Source of the DNA: Aeromonas media
GTDB taxonomy: Bacteria > Pseudomonadota > Gammaproteobacteria > Enterobacterales > Aeromonadaceae
Length of the DNA stretch: 35,634 nucleotides
NCBI RefSeq assembly: GCF_000819985.1
Contig: NZ_CDBZ01000144.1
Span: forward strand, 1 to 35,634
Direction of reading: 5' to 3'
The notes beneath the pieces are model-generated. The model was not told the DNA's origin. It made no database searches and saw nothing but the letters and a program-made list of their open reading frames with translations. A program made the translations under genes and the position numbers. Position 1 is the first letter of the stretch. Each line of letters begins with the position of its first letter. Of the stretch, positions 1 to 8,941 are shown one piece after another.

Positions 1-3
1 TGA

Positions 4-144
4 TCATGCGTCGGCCCTGATCAGACTGGTGACCCAACGCCACTCATCAGCGAGAGGTATCGCATTAACAACTGCAATTATATAAAACATAGTTATGCCG
101 AATACAATAGCACTAACTACACGTCCTAAATGAACAACCTGCAT
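4..144 (-). pseudogene. Possible truncated or frameshifted membrane-protein start
   Basis: A 46-codon ORF starts at ATG 144, preceded by a good Shine-Dalgarno (GAGG at 149-152, five bases before the ATG). It encodes one hydrophobic segment (about residues 8-30) followed by the short motif ADEWRW, which looks like the first transmembrane helix and loop of a larger polytopic membrane protein. An in-frame TGA ends it at position 4, at the very edge of the window. It lies on the same strand as the polysaccharide cluster, 345 bp beyond the last glycosyltransferase. It may be a genuine small membrane protein, a gene broken just after its first helix, or a sequencing frameshift. I do not recognise the family, and the missing left flank prevents a decision. 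Confidence 0.3.
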
Positions 145-489
145 TTATACCTCATAATATCAAAGCTATATTAATACAAAGAATACAACTCAGCGTTAGA
201 TTTTGCACAATAAAATTGCGATGGTTTTAATTATTATGCTTACAATCAATAACCACTTCTAAATAGCCTTTCTGATTGTAGGAAATAAAGCTTACCCTAT
301 TCTTATAGGGCTAACTTGTAATTTACAAATAAATATACATCCCTATAAATTAATTATAAAGACATTTTCATATTTACGTTTTAATTTAAAGGTAGAACTA
401 CACTATATACCTTATTTTAACCTTATAAATATTCTTTGAAAAGAAAATGTGGACTATTAAAAACATCAAAAGAACAGTATTACCATTTA
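145..489. other. AT-rich intergenic stretch without a recognised gene
   Basis: This stretch between the last glycosyltransferase of the cluster and the leftward ORF at 144 is very AT-rich, with runs of A/T and no ORF of note on either strand. No GC-rich stem followed by a T tract was seen after the glycosyltransferase stop, so the end of the transcript is not defined here. A promoter for the leftward ORF could lie within it, but so many AT-rich hexamers are present that none can be singled out. Confidence 0.5.
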
Positions 490-1560
490 CTATCTGCCAT
501 TATCTGAAAATATAGAGTCAAACCGAACAGACCAACAATTTTCAGCTTCTGGTTCAAGAGCTGAGAAAAATATTGTTCCATTTTCATCTTTATAACATGG
601 CTTCATCTTATTCAGGTAGGATTCGTAATGCCAATTCATCTCACCAAAATCAGTAGATATAATATTCATTCCAGAAACGGCATATTCATAAAACTTGACA
701 GGATCAACATATCTAGTAATTTCATTATTTTTAAATGGTATCAACCCCGTCGCATATCGAGATAAGATGCCACCCACATCGCCGTGAGCAACCGCTGGTC
801 GTATGCAAACATTTTCTGGAAGCTTCGGTAGTATTGTTTTTATCGGGCCATAAAGATCTATCTGCTTATCTTTATTATCATTAGCCAATTTGATCAGCCA
901 CTCCCAGTCAAACCAAGAAGCTATCGTACCAACATATACATAACTATTTACATTACGAGCATGGTTGCCTATCACGGAAATATATTCCGCTGTTGCATTC
1001 CTAATTACTGAGACATTTGTATATGAAGAAAACTTATCAAATAGCGGATGGCTTGAACAAGTTATTTTATCCACTCTATGTGCAATAGTGTTCTCCAATT
1101 TAGACATGCTGCGTTTGGATAGCGAAGTATAAAATGAGGGATAATTATCCATCGCGTCGTACCACGTTTTATGCCAAGAGTAGATATCAAGTAGTTTAGC
1201 CGCCAGCCTGCTTGGTTTAGCAATTACCAACATTGCATCTTGCCCATTGACAAATTTCACCACAGTCTGGATAAGTGCAGAAATTTTTGATTTATTAACC
1301 AAGTCGAAGATATACCCAAGAGGTTCAACAGGAATCATGCCGGTAACATTGATGACAGTTAACCCTGCAAGCTCTACCATGCCGTGAGGCTCAGGAGCAT
1401 GTCTCCCAGGGATAAGATCCTGAAAACTTGGCAAACGCCCAGGATAGGGGTTAATCCACAGAACTTCTTCAATACCTTGCTTTAGGGCCTCACGCACAAA
1501 AAAATGAGGCCGCTGGCTGATGCTCAGCCAGGGCACTGGTGATAAATAAACCAACTTCAT
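490..1560 (-). CDS. Glycosyltransferase, GT-B (family 4/1-like)
   Basis: This 356-residue protein is a probable cytoplasmic glycosyltransferase adding one sugar to the O-polysaccharide. The N-terminus (LSPVPW, then QRPHFFVRE) is typical of GT-B enzymes that use nucleotide sugars. YDAMDNYPSF lies near residues 135-144, and the C-terminal half has the donor-binding signature DPVKFYEYAVSG near residue 290. Its length fits a single-domain enzyme of the group. Its ATG overlaps the wecB stop as TGATG, so translation is probably coupled. The same landmarks recur in the middle domain of the large protein at 2683-6084 (QRPQHLARE, YDCMDYHPGF, NPVKVYEYLAAG), so the two are homologous. Donor, acceptor and linkage cannot be read from sequence. 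Codon use is AT-rich like its neighbours. Confidence 0.8.
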   Translation of the reverse strand: MKLVYLSPVPWLSISQRPHFFVREALKQGIEEVLWINPYPGRLPSFQDLIPGRHAPEPHGMVELAGLTVINVTGMIPVEPLGYIFDLVNKSKISALIQTVVKFVNGQDAMLVIAKPSRLAAKLLDIYSWHKTWYDAMDNYPSFYTSLSKRSMSKLENTIAHRVDKITCSSHPLFDKFSSYTNVSVIRNATAEYISVIGNHARNVNSYVYVGTIASWFDWEWLIKLANDNKDKQIDLYGPIKTILPKLPENVCIRPAVAHGDVGGILSRYATGLIPFKNNEITRYVDPVKFYEYAVSGMNIISTDFGEMNWHYESYLNKMKPCYKDENGTIFFSALEPEAENCWSVRFDSIFSDNGR

Positions 1561-2666
1561 CAGGATGAAGTACCAAAAAAGTTACGAACTATATTTACAA
1601 TACGTTCGCTGGAGTGACCATCCCCATAGGGAGAAGCACCTTTAGCCATTTTATTATAAGCTGCCTTATCTTCCAGAAGAAGATGGGCTTCATTGAAAAT
1701 ATCACTCTCCTCTGTACCGACAAGTTTTACTACACCATCGGTAACTGCTTCAGGCCGTTCAGTATCTCTGCGCAGAACCAGCACTGGTTTACCCAAAGCT
1801 GGAGCCTCTTCTTGTACTCCACCTGAATCGGTCAGGATCAGATACGCCTTTTTCATGGCCGTTACGAAGGGGCCATAGTCGAATGGTGAAACGAGTTTAA
1901 TTCGATCGTGATGAGCCAGATATTCGTCAGTAACCAAACGCACATTGGGATTCGGATGAACTGGGAAAAGTACGACGATATCAGGGTGCCTTTCAACCAA
2001 CTTAAGAATAGCTTTACATATATTCACAATTGGCTGGCCGAAATTTTCACGACGATGTGATGTGATCAGTACAAGACGCTTATCCTCGGGAAGTTCAATA
2101 CCAATATCAAATTCCTTCTGGGCCGTCTCTAACAACGCATCGATCACTGTATTACCAGTAACAAAAATTGATTCTGGAGACATACTTTCACGGAGCAAAT
2201 TTTCCTTTGACACCTCCGTGGGAGCAAAATGCAGCCTAGCTAAATTGCCGGCCAGAACACGATTAGCTTCCTCTGGAAAAGGTGAATATAAGTCGTGAGT
2301 TCTCAACCCAGCCTCGAGATGAGCAAAAGGTATCTGTCGATAGAAACAAGCTAATGCGGTCACAAAAACAGTTGTTGTATCACCCTGTGCAATAACTAAA
2401 TCAGGATTAGCAACTGCCAGTGTCTCATCAATACTGGTCATCAAACGTGCAGTTAGTTGAGGGAGAGTTTGCCCTGGCGTCATTACATTGAGATCATAGT
2501 CAGCCTTGATATTAAATAAATAAAATGCTTGGTCAAGCAGATCGCGATGCTGAGCAGTAGCCAAAACACTAACTTTAAAGTCCTGAGCACGCTCGAAGGC
2601 TTTGACGACCGGAGCCATTTTCACAGCTTCAGGACGAGTTCCTATTACACACATGATATGTTTCAT
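1560..2666 (-). CDS. wecB: UDP-N-acetylglucosamine 2-epimerase (non-hydrolysing)
   Basis: WecB/MnaA-type epimerase interconverting UDP-GlcNAc and UDP-ManNAc in the cytoplasm. The 368-residue length is normal. Visible family landmarks are the N-terminal GTRPEAVKMAPV, QGDTTT near residue 94, HLEAGLRT near residue 116, SHRRENFG near residue 203, and TDSGGVQEEAP near residue 280. The first, third and fourth contain residues known to be important for catalysis in the E. coli enzyme. It follows the large glycosyltransferase by 16 bp and overlaps the next one by one base, within the leftward polysaccharide operon. No wecC-like dehydrogenase is in the window, so the product may be used as ManNAc or oxidised by an enzyme encoded elsewhere. 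The gene name is by family; it is part of this cluster rather than an ECA locus. Confidence 0.92.
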   Translation of the reverse strand: MKHIMCVIGTRPEAVKMAPVVKAFERAQDFKVSVLATAQHRDLLDQAFYLFNIKADYDLNVMTPGQTLPQLTARLMTSIDETLAVANPDLVIAQGDTTTVFVTALACFYRQIPFAHLEAGLRTHDLYSPFPEEANRVLAGNLARLHFAPTEVSKENLLRESMSPESIFVTGNTVIDALLETAQKEFDIGIELPEDKRLVLITSHRRENFGQPIVNICKAILKLVERHPDIVVLFPVHPNPNVRLVTDEYLAHHDRIKLVSPFDYGPFVTAMKKAYLILTDSGGVQEEAPALGKPVLVLRRDTERPEAVTDGVVKLVGTEESDIFNEAHLLLEDKAAYNKMAKGASPYGDGHSSERIVNIVRNFFGTSS

Positions 2667-2682
2667 TGCTTACTAGCCCTAA

Positions 2683-5600
2683 TTAATGAACACCTGGACG
2701 ATATTTATGGGGAATCCAAGCTCCCCACTTTTCTTCGTATATCACTTTATTTCTTTCAAATAATTCCTGCTTTTTTTCTGCTTTCAGCTTGTTAAAACTG
2801 GCTGAGAGATGATGGTGGACAAAAACATCTTCCACAATAGCAACCTCATAACCAGCGTCACGAACCCGGTTACAGTAATCATCATCTTCAAAGAAGCCAA
2901 CTCCAAACGCCTCTTCCATTAAGCCAACTTTTTCATAAACAGTACGACTTAACATAACGCAGAAGAATGCAGCAGCGCGAGCAGGATATGTTTGCCCTAC
3001 ATGGGCACGAGTCCATTCCCTTGCCGCTATCGCCATCTCGTCCATATTACTATAGTTAATGCTTATCTTAGCCTCATTGCCTATATTGTTCGTAACAGGA
3101 CCAACAAGTCCTAAGTTTGGGTTACGACGTAGTCCTCTGACCAAACCATGCAGCCACCCATCAGTGACATATGTATCATTATTAAGGATCACAATATAAT
3201 CACCCGTTGCTACCTTAAGCCCAATATTATTACCAGCAGAGAAGCCAAGGTTATCCTTGTTAAGGCATACGATCACATTTTCGTGCTGCTTAGCATATTC
3301 AGTCAGGAATAGTGGCGTATCATCACTTGACGCATTGTCGACCAAAATCAATTCCATATTAGGATAATGACTGTGCTTTTCAATGCTATGTAAACAAGCT
3401 TTAGTTAACTCAAGATTGTTATACGTAAGAACAATAATACTAACCTTAGGTTGAATTTTGCTTATTTCTTCAGTGAGCTGATCAGCTCTACTTTTCCAAT
3501 CATGCTGATTGGCCCATTCACTACGGTGACAAGCAAGACTATCATCACCTACTTCCGCCATCGCTATCGCTAGTTGCTCTAAATAATGTTCCTTATTCTT
3601 ACCAATATGTACCATATTATCGATTAATACCACTTCTGGCATGGCCGTTGCGACAACAGGTTTTCCAGCTGCGAGATACTCATACACTTTCACCGGATTT
3701 GTGCACAATGTAAGCTCTACCAATTTGAATGGAATTGTACATATATCAAATGAATTTAGATATCCAAGTAAGTCTTTATATGGAACCTCCCCTGCGAAGT
3801 GGATATTAGATATTTTCTCCGCCTCAGAAATATCACAACCAAACGTACTTCCAACTAATAAGAAGTCCCACTCTGGATATGCTTGTGCACTAGCAATAAC
3901 AAGGTCCATATCGAACCACTCAGAAATTGCACCGTAGTAACCAACGACTCTACGCTCAGTACTATATAGTTTCTGATCTGTTTTTGAACTAAAGAACGCC
4001 ACTTCTGCGCCATTACGAATAACACAATTTTCACGAACCTCGGCAATATAATCAGATAACCGTCCAGACGTAGTAATAACTAAATCTGAATCATGAAGTA
4101 ACTTTTGTTCCTGTTGATGCATTATGTCGCTATTGGTTGAGAAACCAGGGTGATAGTCCATGCAATCATATACTATATAATTTGCAGGCATAGATGCGAC
4201 TAGTGTATGCCAGAATGGTAAATCCACAATTGATACTGACTGCTTAATCCTTAGTGTATTACGCATAATATCAAGAGACAGCTTGAGTTTGTCCAACACT
4301 GTCTCATCAGGCAAAGTCTGATATATTACAGGATGCACACCAGAGAGATTAAGCTGACAGATAAATACATTTGGAGCAGGATTGTCTAACACTACAAACC
4401 CAGGCTTCTTGGATGGATGAAAAGTAGTAGTTAAATAAAATACCCTGTGACCTAAAGCACCAAACTCACGAGCAAGGTGCTGAGGACGCTGTACACGGAA
4501 TGCCCAATCTATGACAGGGAATACTATTACATCAAAGCCAGAACTCACCACCTCCAATGCCATGGAGATATTTTCATCATGAATAGAATTTGGTGTTTGG
4601 GCATTACCTGTGATTAATGGCTCTAATGTATTAGGCATTACATAAGTTGAAGGCCGTAACAAACGATTATCAATCAACCATTTTATTCTATTGGCAAACT
4701 CTGTTGGGGCAAAAGGTTTCACTTTCCGAAGTAATGGCTTTGCATAATGAAAGCCTGAAACTAATAGGCGCTTGATAAGGCGACGCTTCCAATAGACCTG
4801 CTCATAAAGCCGATTTATATGTGCCTCCTGGCCGTTAACTCTGTATTGAAGTTGGTCATTATTTTTCTGCAGAGCTACTAGTAGTTCAGTTTGTGTGTCA
4901 GAAAATTTATTCAACGCTATAAAACGATCAGAACTTTCAGCTTGGATATCAGCGAGTTGAACATCGTAATGTTTCTTGATATCGGATAGACTTGATCCGA
5001 TCTGTGTCAACCAAGATGAATGTGATTGCTGGCCTTGAAGGATACTTTCTATAAGGCTATCTAGGCGTACAACCTCACCACGACTCACCTTATCAAGCTC
5101 ACAAAGCTGTGTATCTAGACGAACAACCTCACCACGACTTTGCTTGCGAAGCTCTTCGATATCCGAATCAAGACGTGGTATCTGGCTATTAAGATCAAAA
5201 ATATCTTGCTCAAATTTTAGACCAAGTTGATTCCAGCTTCTTGCCTGATGCAATGCATCAGAGTCACGGGCCTCATTATTATATCCAGAAACTAATGAAT
5301 TAAATCTATCTAGCAATGCCGCATCGATATTCACACTACATACAAGTGAACCATGATTTAGAGACTCATAACATTCACTAGCGAGGAAAAATAGTGGACT
5401 ATCGCTAGTTACCACACCATGATTGAGATCGGGAGAAATAAACGTGTCAACAAATTCATCCCTGGCTTTCGTATCAATTTTTGCACCACAATGGTCGGCA
5501 GCTAGTCTTAACGAGGCTTGAGGCTCCAAAAGCATCTTCTCATAGGTTAGTAGCAGCGCTGGGTTATTCTGATCAAGATGCACCAGAGCATCACTTGTGT

Positions 5601-6084
5601 AGCGGAACCATAGCGCAGCCGCATAACCAGGTGCGAATTGATTGCGATGCTTTAAAGACTGCATAACCCCCTCAGGCTCACGCAAACATAGGAGGTAACG
5701 TACATCCAACTCTAGCTCTTCCCAAATGGGTCGCCAGAAGGGCAGCAAGCGACAAAGCCTAGGATCTTTGAGGGCAAAAACATGAGTGTCTACTAGCTTG
5801 GCGATCATTAAGGCTTTTGCCTCAGCGCGCTTGCTTTGCCAATGGTCACCTAAGAAGAGATCTGACGAAATTTTTGTGACATCAAACCAACCAAGACCTA
5901 AATCTGCAAGTAAGCCATCATTAAAAGCTACCACGTCTGCATCTTCCCAAAATCCTTTGGGATTATCTGCTGCTGCGTGATTGGCTGCTGCCCCATGAGA
6001 TGCCCCTAAAACAGCTAATGAGCGGCTCAATAGACTGGTCCCACTCCGATGCATCCCTAGTACAACCAACAATTTCTTATTCAT
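2683..6084 (-). CDS. Three-part polysaccharide enzyme: sulfotransferase-like, coiled coil, GT-B, GT-A
   Basis: This 1133-residue protein has three catalytic-looking parts. Residues 1-250 resemble a sulfotransferase: GMHRSGTS at 10-17 matches the PAPS-binding loop, and ALKDPRL lies at 104-110. Residues 290-430 are a predicted coiled coil with an 18-residue tandem repeat. Residues 515-870 form a GT-B glycosyltransferase (QRPQHLARE at 532-540, NPVKVYEYLAAG at 796-807). Residues 879-1100 form a family-2 GT-A enzyme (SIIVLTYNN at 882-890, LILVDNASSDD at 912-922, ILNNDT at 966-971, FFEDDDY at 1064-1070). The ATG at 6084 was chosen over an upstream TTG because it begins the MNKKLLVVLG strand and has AGG nine bases ahead. 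It starts 11 bp after wzt. Multi-domain transferases are known in ABC-dependent O-antigen loci, but the sulfotransferase activity and all substrates are inference. No PAPS synthesis genes are nearby. Confidence 0.8.
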   Translation of the reverse strand: MNKKLLVVLGMHRSGTSLLSRSLAVLGASHGAAANHAAADNPKGFWEDADVVAFNDGLLADLGLGWFDVTKISSDLFLGDHWQSKRAEAKALMIAKLVDTHVFALKDPRLCRLLPFWRPIWEELELDVRYLLCLREPEGVMQSLKHRNQFAPGYAAALWFRYTSDALVHLDQNNPALLLTYEKMLLEPQASLRLAADHCGAKIDTKARDEFVDTFISPDLNHGVVTSDSPLFFLASECYESLNHGSLVCSVNIDAALLDRFNSLVSGYNNEARDSDALHQARSWNQLGLKFEQDIFDLNSQIPRLDSDIEELRKQSRGEVVRLDTQLCELDKVSRGEVVRLDSLIESILQGQQSHSSWLTQIGSSLSDIKKHYDVQLADIQAESSDRFIALNKFSDTQTELLVALQKNNDQLQYRVNGQEAHINRLYEQVYWKRRLIKRLLVSGFHYAKPLLRKVKPFAPTEFANRIKWLIDNRLLRPSTYVMPNTLEPLITGNAQTPNSIHDENISMALEVVSSGFDVIVFPVIDWAFRVQRPQHLAREFGALGHRVFYLTTTFHPSKKPGFVVLDNPAPNVFICQLNLSGVHPVIYQTLPDETVLDKLKLSLDIMRNTLRIKQSVSIVDLPFWHTLVASMPANYIVYDCMDYHPGFSTNSDIMHQQEQKLLHDSDLVITTSGRLSDYIAEVRENCVIRNGAEVAFFSSKTDQKLYSTERRVVGYYGAISEWFDMDLVIASAQAYPEWDFLLVGSTFGCDISEAEKISNIHFAGEVPYKDLLGYLNSFDICTIPFKLVELTLCTNPVKVYEYLAAGKPVVATAMPEVVLIDNMVHIGKNKEHYLEQLAIAMAEVGDDSLACHRSEWANQHDWKSRADQLTEEISKIQPKVSIIVLTYNNLELTKACLHSIEKHSHYPNMELILVDNASSDDTPLFLTEYAKQHENVIVCLNKDNLGFSAGNNIGLKVATGDYIVILNNDTYVTDGWLHGLVRGLRRNPNLGLVGPVTNNIGNEAKISINYSNMDEMAIAAREWTRAHVGQTYPARAAAFFCVMLSRTVYEKVGLMEEAFGVGFFEDDDYCNRVRDAGYEVAIVEDVFVHHHLSASFNKLKAEKKQELFERNKVIYEEKWGAWIPHKYRPGVH
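5061..5139 (-). repeat. 54-bp tandem repeat encoding an 18-residue coiled-coil unit
   Basis: Within the large glycosyltransferase, a block around 5061-5085 recurs at 5115-5139 with few changes and exactly 54 bp offset. In protein it gives units at residues 304-321 and 322-339 ending in SRGEVV, with a third partial unit from 340 (RLDSLIESIL). The 18-residue period suits an extended helix, so repeat-number change could alter rod length. Confidence 0.8.
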
Positions 6085-6095
6085 TATTTTTATCC

Positions 6096-7493
6096 TCAAT
6101 CAACTATATGAATGTTCGTGGAGAAACCAAAATCAACCTCACTAGTTGAACATTCATTATCTTGTGGTAGTACTTTAAACATCAACGCATCTAACTTACG
6201 AGCTAAAAATCCATCGTGGTTCTTCGTTGAACCTAAAACGCCTGCATTTAAAAAATAAGCTCCTTCATTTAGACGCACTTTAAATTTAAAGTCGACCCAA
6301 CGAACACTATTTTCTATAATATGTAAATTACTCAATACTTTAGGCGGCGATGTGCTGGCGCCACCTAATGAAACCCCATCTATTCGTTTCAAGAGTGTAC
6401 CAAATGAAACATCAAAAGCATCTTCATTAAACCTAACACGATATCGATAAATATAAGTACATCCTTTATGCAGTATATTTACGCGAGTGCCACTCTCATC
6501 TAGCAGCATAGGCATATCTATACTTGCACCATTTTCAAAATAATCGATACTTCTGGCTTCCAGCCCTTCCACATAATAATCTGGATCAACTGGAATTAAA
6601 TCTGGACAATTAAATGGGTCATCATGTTCACTCTCATGAGAAAACATTTCATCAGAAGAGATGGGCTCTATTGAACTATCAGTCTCATTATTTAAATCAC
6701 AACTATCTACATCAGCCATTATACTGGTACGAATTTCATCTCGCTGCTCAGGCCGAGCATAGAGCAATTTTTGATACAATCCAACTATTTGTTTTGGATC
6801 TCCATCACGCAATAAGCTACCATGATCAAGTAAAATTGCGCGATCACACAATGAGATCACTGACTCAGCAGAATGAGAAACGAAAAGAATACTGACACCA
6901 CGACTTTGTAAGTCTCGCAATCTAGCAAAACACTTTCTTTGAAATGCTTCATCGCCCACAGCTAGCGCTTCATCAATAATCAAAAGATCAGGTTCAACAT
7001 GAATTGCAACGGAAAATGCCAGCCTAACAAACATACCACTTGAGTAAGTCTTGACTGGTTGATTTATATACTCACCGATATCTGCAAATGCTAAAATCTG
7101 TGGTAGGACTGCTTCTGTTGCATTATGACTTAGCCCATTAATACTAGCGTTGAGAAATACATTCTCCATACCAGTAAATTCTGGATTAAAACCTGCGCCT
7201 AGCTCTAGCAAGGCTGCAATTCTGCCACGACATTCAACGGTTCCCTTTGATGGTGTTAGAGTACCGCAGATCATTTGTAGAAGAGTTGATTTTCCTGAAC
7301 CATTTGCCCCCACTATAGCCACTGTCTCACCGTGTTCCACTCTAAAACTAGCATCAATCAATGCCACTTGTTCGTGAAACCGAGCATCAAGCCCTAATAG
7401 GTCCTTAAGACGCTGCATGGGGGTATCAAATACCCGATAAGTCTTACCTATATTACTAACCAACAGCAATGTGGAATCTGTAAATGTACTCAT
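6096..7493 (-). CDS. wzt: O-polysaccharide ABC transporter ATP-binding protein Wzt
   Basis: This 465-residue ATPase energises export of the finished, lipid-linked O-polysaccharide across the inner membrane with Wzm. Residues 1-245 are the nucleotide-binding domain: Walker A GANGSGKST at 62-70, signature YSSGM at 150-154, Walker B LLIIDEALAVGD at 170-181 and switch histidine H207. The MFVRLAF run after the signature is typical of polysaccharide exporters. Residues about 300-465 form the Wzt C-terminal domain, which in characterised systems recognises the chain terminus, so it should be serotype-specific. An acidic, low-complexity linker (about 255-300) joins them. ATG 7493 was preferred to a TTG nine bases upstream, although neither has a strong ribosome site. 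It lies 78 bp after wzm. Confidence 0.93.
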   Translation of the reverse strand: MSTFTDSTLLLVSNIGKTYRVFDTPMQRLKDLLGLDARFHEQVALIDASFRVEHGETVAIVGANGSGKSTLLQMICGTLTPSKGTVECRGRIAALLELGAGFNPEFTGMENVFLNASINGLSHNATEAVLPQILAFADIGEYINQPVKTYSSGMFVRLAFSVAIHVEPDLLIIDEALAVGDEAFQRKCFARLRDLQSRGVSILFVSHSAESVISLCDRAILLDHGSLLRDGDPKQIVGLYQKLLYARPEQRDEIRTSIMADVDSCDLNNETDSSIEPISSDEMFSHESEHDDPFNCPDLIPVDPDYYVEGLEARSIDYFENGASIDMPMLLDESGTRVNILHKGCTYIYRYRVRFNEDAFDVSFGTLLKRIDGVSLGGASTSPPKVLSNLHIIENSVRWVDFKFKVRLNEGAYFLNAGVLGSTKNHDGFLARKLDALMFKVLPQDNECSTSEVDFGFSTNIHIVD

Positions 7494-7571
7494 AGTATTC
7501 AATAGCCAGCCAAGTTTAAACTCATTCTATTATCATGATAAATAAACGATAATTAGTGATAATATTCATGA

Positions 7572-8366
7572 CTAAAGAACATCAGCAAACCCTCTCTTGG
7601 TCTTGTTAAACCACCAGTAACCTAGAAACATAATGATGGATGATATTACACCATGCTGAATCAAGAGGGCCCACATAGGTTGTCTGTGCAAAATCAAAAT
7701 ATCTCGCAATGAATCCATTATAACTGTCAGGGGATTTATTAGTAAGTATGAACGAATTATTTCTGGGGCAGTTTCTAGAGAGAAGAAAGCCGTACTCGTG
7801 AAAAGAAGTAGTGTAAGAAAACTACCCATGAATTGACCTATATCACGAAAATACACTGCTAGAGAAGATACCAGCCACCCCAACCCTAATAACATTATGA
7901 ATAAGGGGAGCAAAATCAGTGGTAAAAACAATACGTTCCAAGATAAACCATTTCCCATGATGAGCGCTAGAAGGCAGAGCAAAGATAAACTCAACACAAC
8001 TTGGAACAACGATGATATAACTGTAATCCATACTAGTGTGTCTAACGGAAAGACCACTTTTTTCACATAGTTTCGATTTGAAGCAAATAGCTCCGTAGAT
8101 TTTGACAAAACTTCTGCCATCCATCCATGAATTATAAGACCACAAAACAACATCAAACCATAATTAGCACTTATATTCTCAACGCCCCATTTAGCCTTAA
8201 GAATAATAGTAAAAAAGAATGTATAAAGGCCTAACATTAACAGTGGATTAAGCAAAGCCCAAACCATACCAAGTAATGTCCCCTTATAACGAGCAGTTAT
8301 GTCTCTTATTACTAAATCTCTTATAAGCAACCTATGCTCAATAACGCTTCTAAAAATACCTATCAT
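7572..8366 (-). CDS. wzm: O-polysaccharide ABC transporter permease Wzm
   Basis: A 264-residue ABC-2-type permease forming the inner-membrane channel for O-polysaccharide export with Wzt. After RDLVIRDITARYKGTLLG, the conserved amphipathic N-terminal segment of this family, about six hydrophobic helices follow, including stretches near residues 30-55, 60-80, 105-135, 140-170, 175-200 and 230-250. ATG 8366 was chosen because GGAG lies eight bases ahead and the protein then begins at the usual point; a longer reading would run back through the end of rmlC. The gap to rmlC is only two bases. The presence of Wzm/Wzt rather than Wzx/Wzy places this locus in the ABC-dependent class. The gene is strongly AT-rich compared with rmlB and rmlD. 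Confidence 0.92.
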   Translation of the reverse strand: MIGIFRSVIEHRLLIRDLVIRDITARYKGTLLGMVWALLNPLLMLGLYTFFFTIILKAKWGVENISANYGLMLFCGLIIHGWMAEVLSKSTELFASNRNYVKKVVFPLDTLVWITVISSLFQVVLSLSLLCLLALIMGNGLSWNVLFLPLILLPLFIMLLGLGWLVSSLAVYFRDIGQFMGSFLTLLLFTSTAFFSLETAPEIIRSYLLINPLTVIMDSLRDILILHRQPMWALLIQHGVISSIIMFLGYWWFNKTKRGFADVL

Positions 8367-8368
8367 TA

Positions 8369-8914
8369 TTATAACTCCGCCGATACGAAAGGAGTCGCCT
8401 GTGCATCTTTTGAGGAGAGCTGAGGATGCGTTGATAATAAAGGCCATGAGATATCAAGTTCTTTATCATTCCATAGAATACTTCTTTCAGAAGTAGGATG
8501 ATAATAACTGGTAGTCTTATAAAGAAATTCGGCATTCTCACTTAGTGTCAGAAAACCATGTGCAAACCCTTCCGGGATCCACAACTGCCGCTTGTTTTCG
8601 CCTGACAGATGTACCCCAACCCATTGTCCGAAGGTCGGTGAGCTTTTACGGATATCTACCGCCACATCAAACACTTCACCCGCTACACAACGCACCAACT
8701 TACCCTGGGCATGGGGCGGCAACTGATAGTGCAAGCCGCGCAATACCCCTTTCGACGATTTGGAGTGATTATCCTGTACAAAGTTAACCGGATACCCTAC
8801 CGCCTCTTCAAACAACCTGTGGTTGAAACTCTCAAAGAAAAAACCGCGTTCATCACCAAACACTTTTGGCTCAAAAACAAGCACGTCGGGAATAGCTGTC
8901 TTGATTACATTCAT
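8369..8914 (-). CDS. rmlC: dTDP-4-dehydrorhamnose 3,5-epimerase
   Basis: RmlC (RfbC) epimerises dTDP-4-keto-6-deoxyglucose at C3 and C5, the third step to dTDP-L-rhamnose. The 181-residue length is normal. Family landmarks are DERGFFFESFN near residues 21-31, the FVQDNHSKSSKGVLRGLHYQ region near 45-64 with the catalytic histidine in LHYQ, and the metal-free cupin segment FAHGFLTLSE near 120. Start ATG 8914 gives MNVIKTAIPD, the usual N-terminus; upstream in-frame codons have poorer ribosome sites. The gene lies between rmlA and wzm. Its 5' half has the composition of rmlA/D/B, while the last 150-200 bases are AT-rich like wzm, so a recombination boundary may lie within it. Confidence 0.94.
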   Translation of the reverse strand: MNVIKTAIPDVLVFEPKVFGDERGFFFESFNHRLFEEAVGYPVNFVQDNHSKSSKGVLRGLHYQLPPHAQGKLVRCVAGEVFDVAVDIRKSSPTFGQWVGVHLSGENKRQLWIPEGFAHGFLTLSENAEFLYKTTSYYHPTSERSILWNDKELDISWPLLSTHPQLSSKDAQATPFVSAEL

Positions 8915-8941
8915 CTTTATATCCATACATAATTCGACTTT

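Noticed and set aside
8350..8541. Alternative short ORFs across the rmlC-wzm junction
   Set aside because: They overlap two clearly conserved genes in other frames and have no supporting features.
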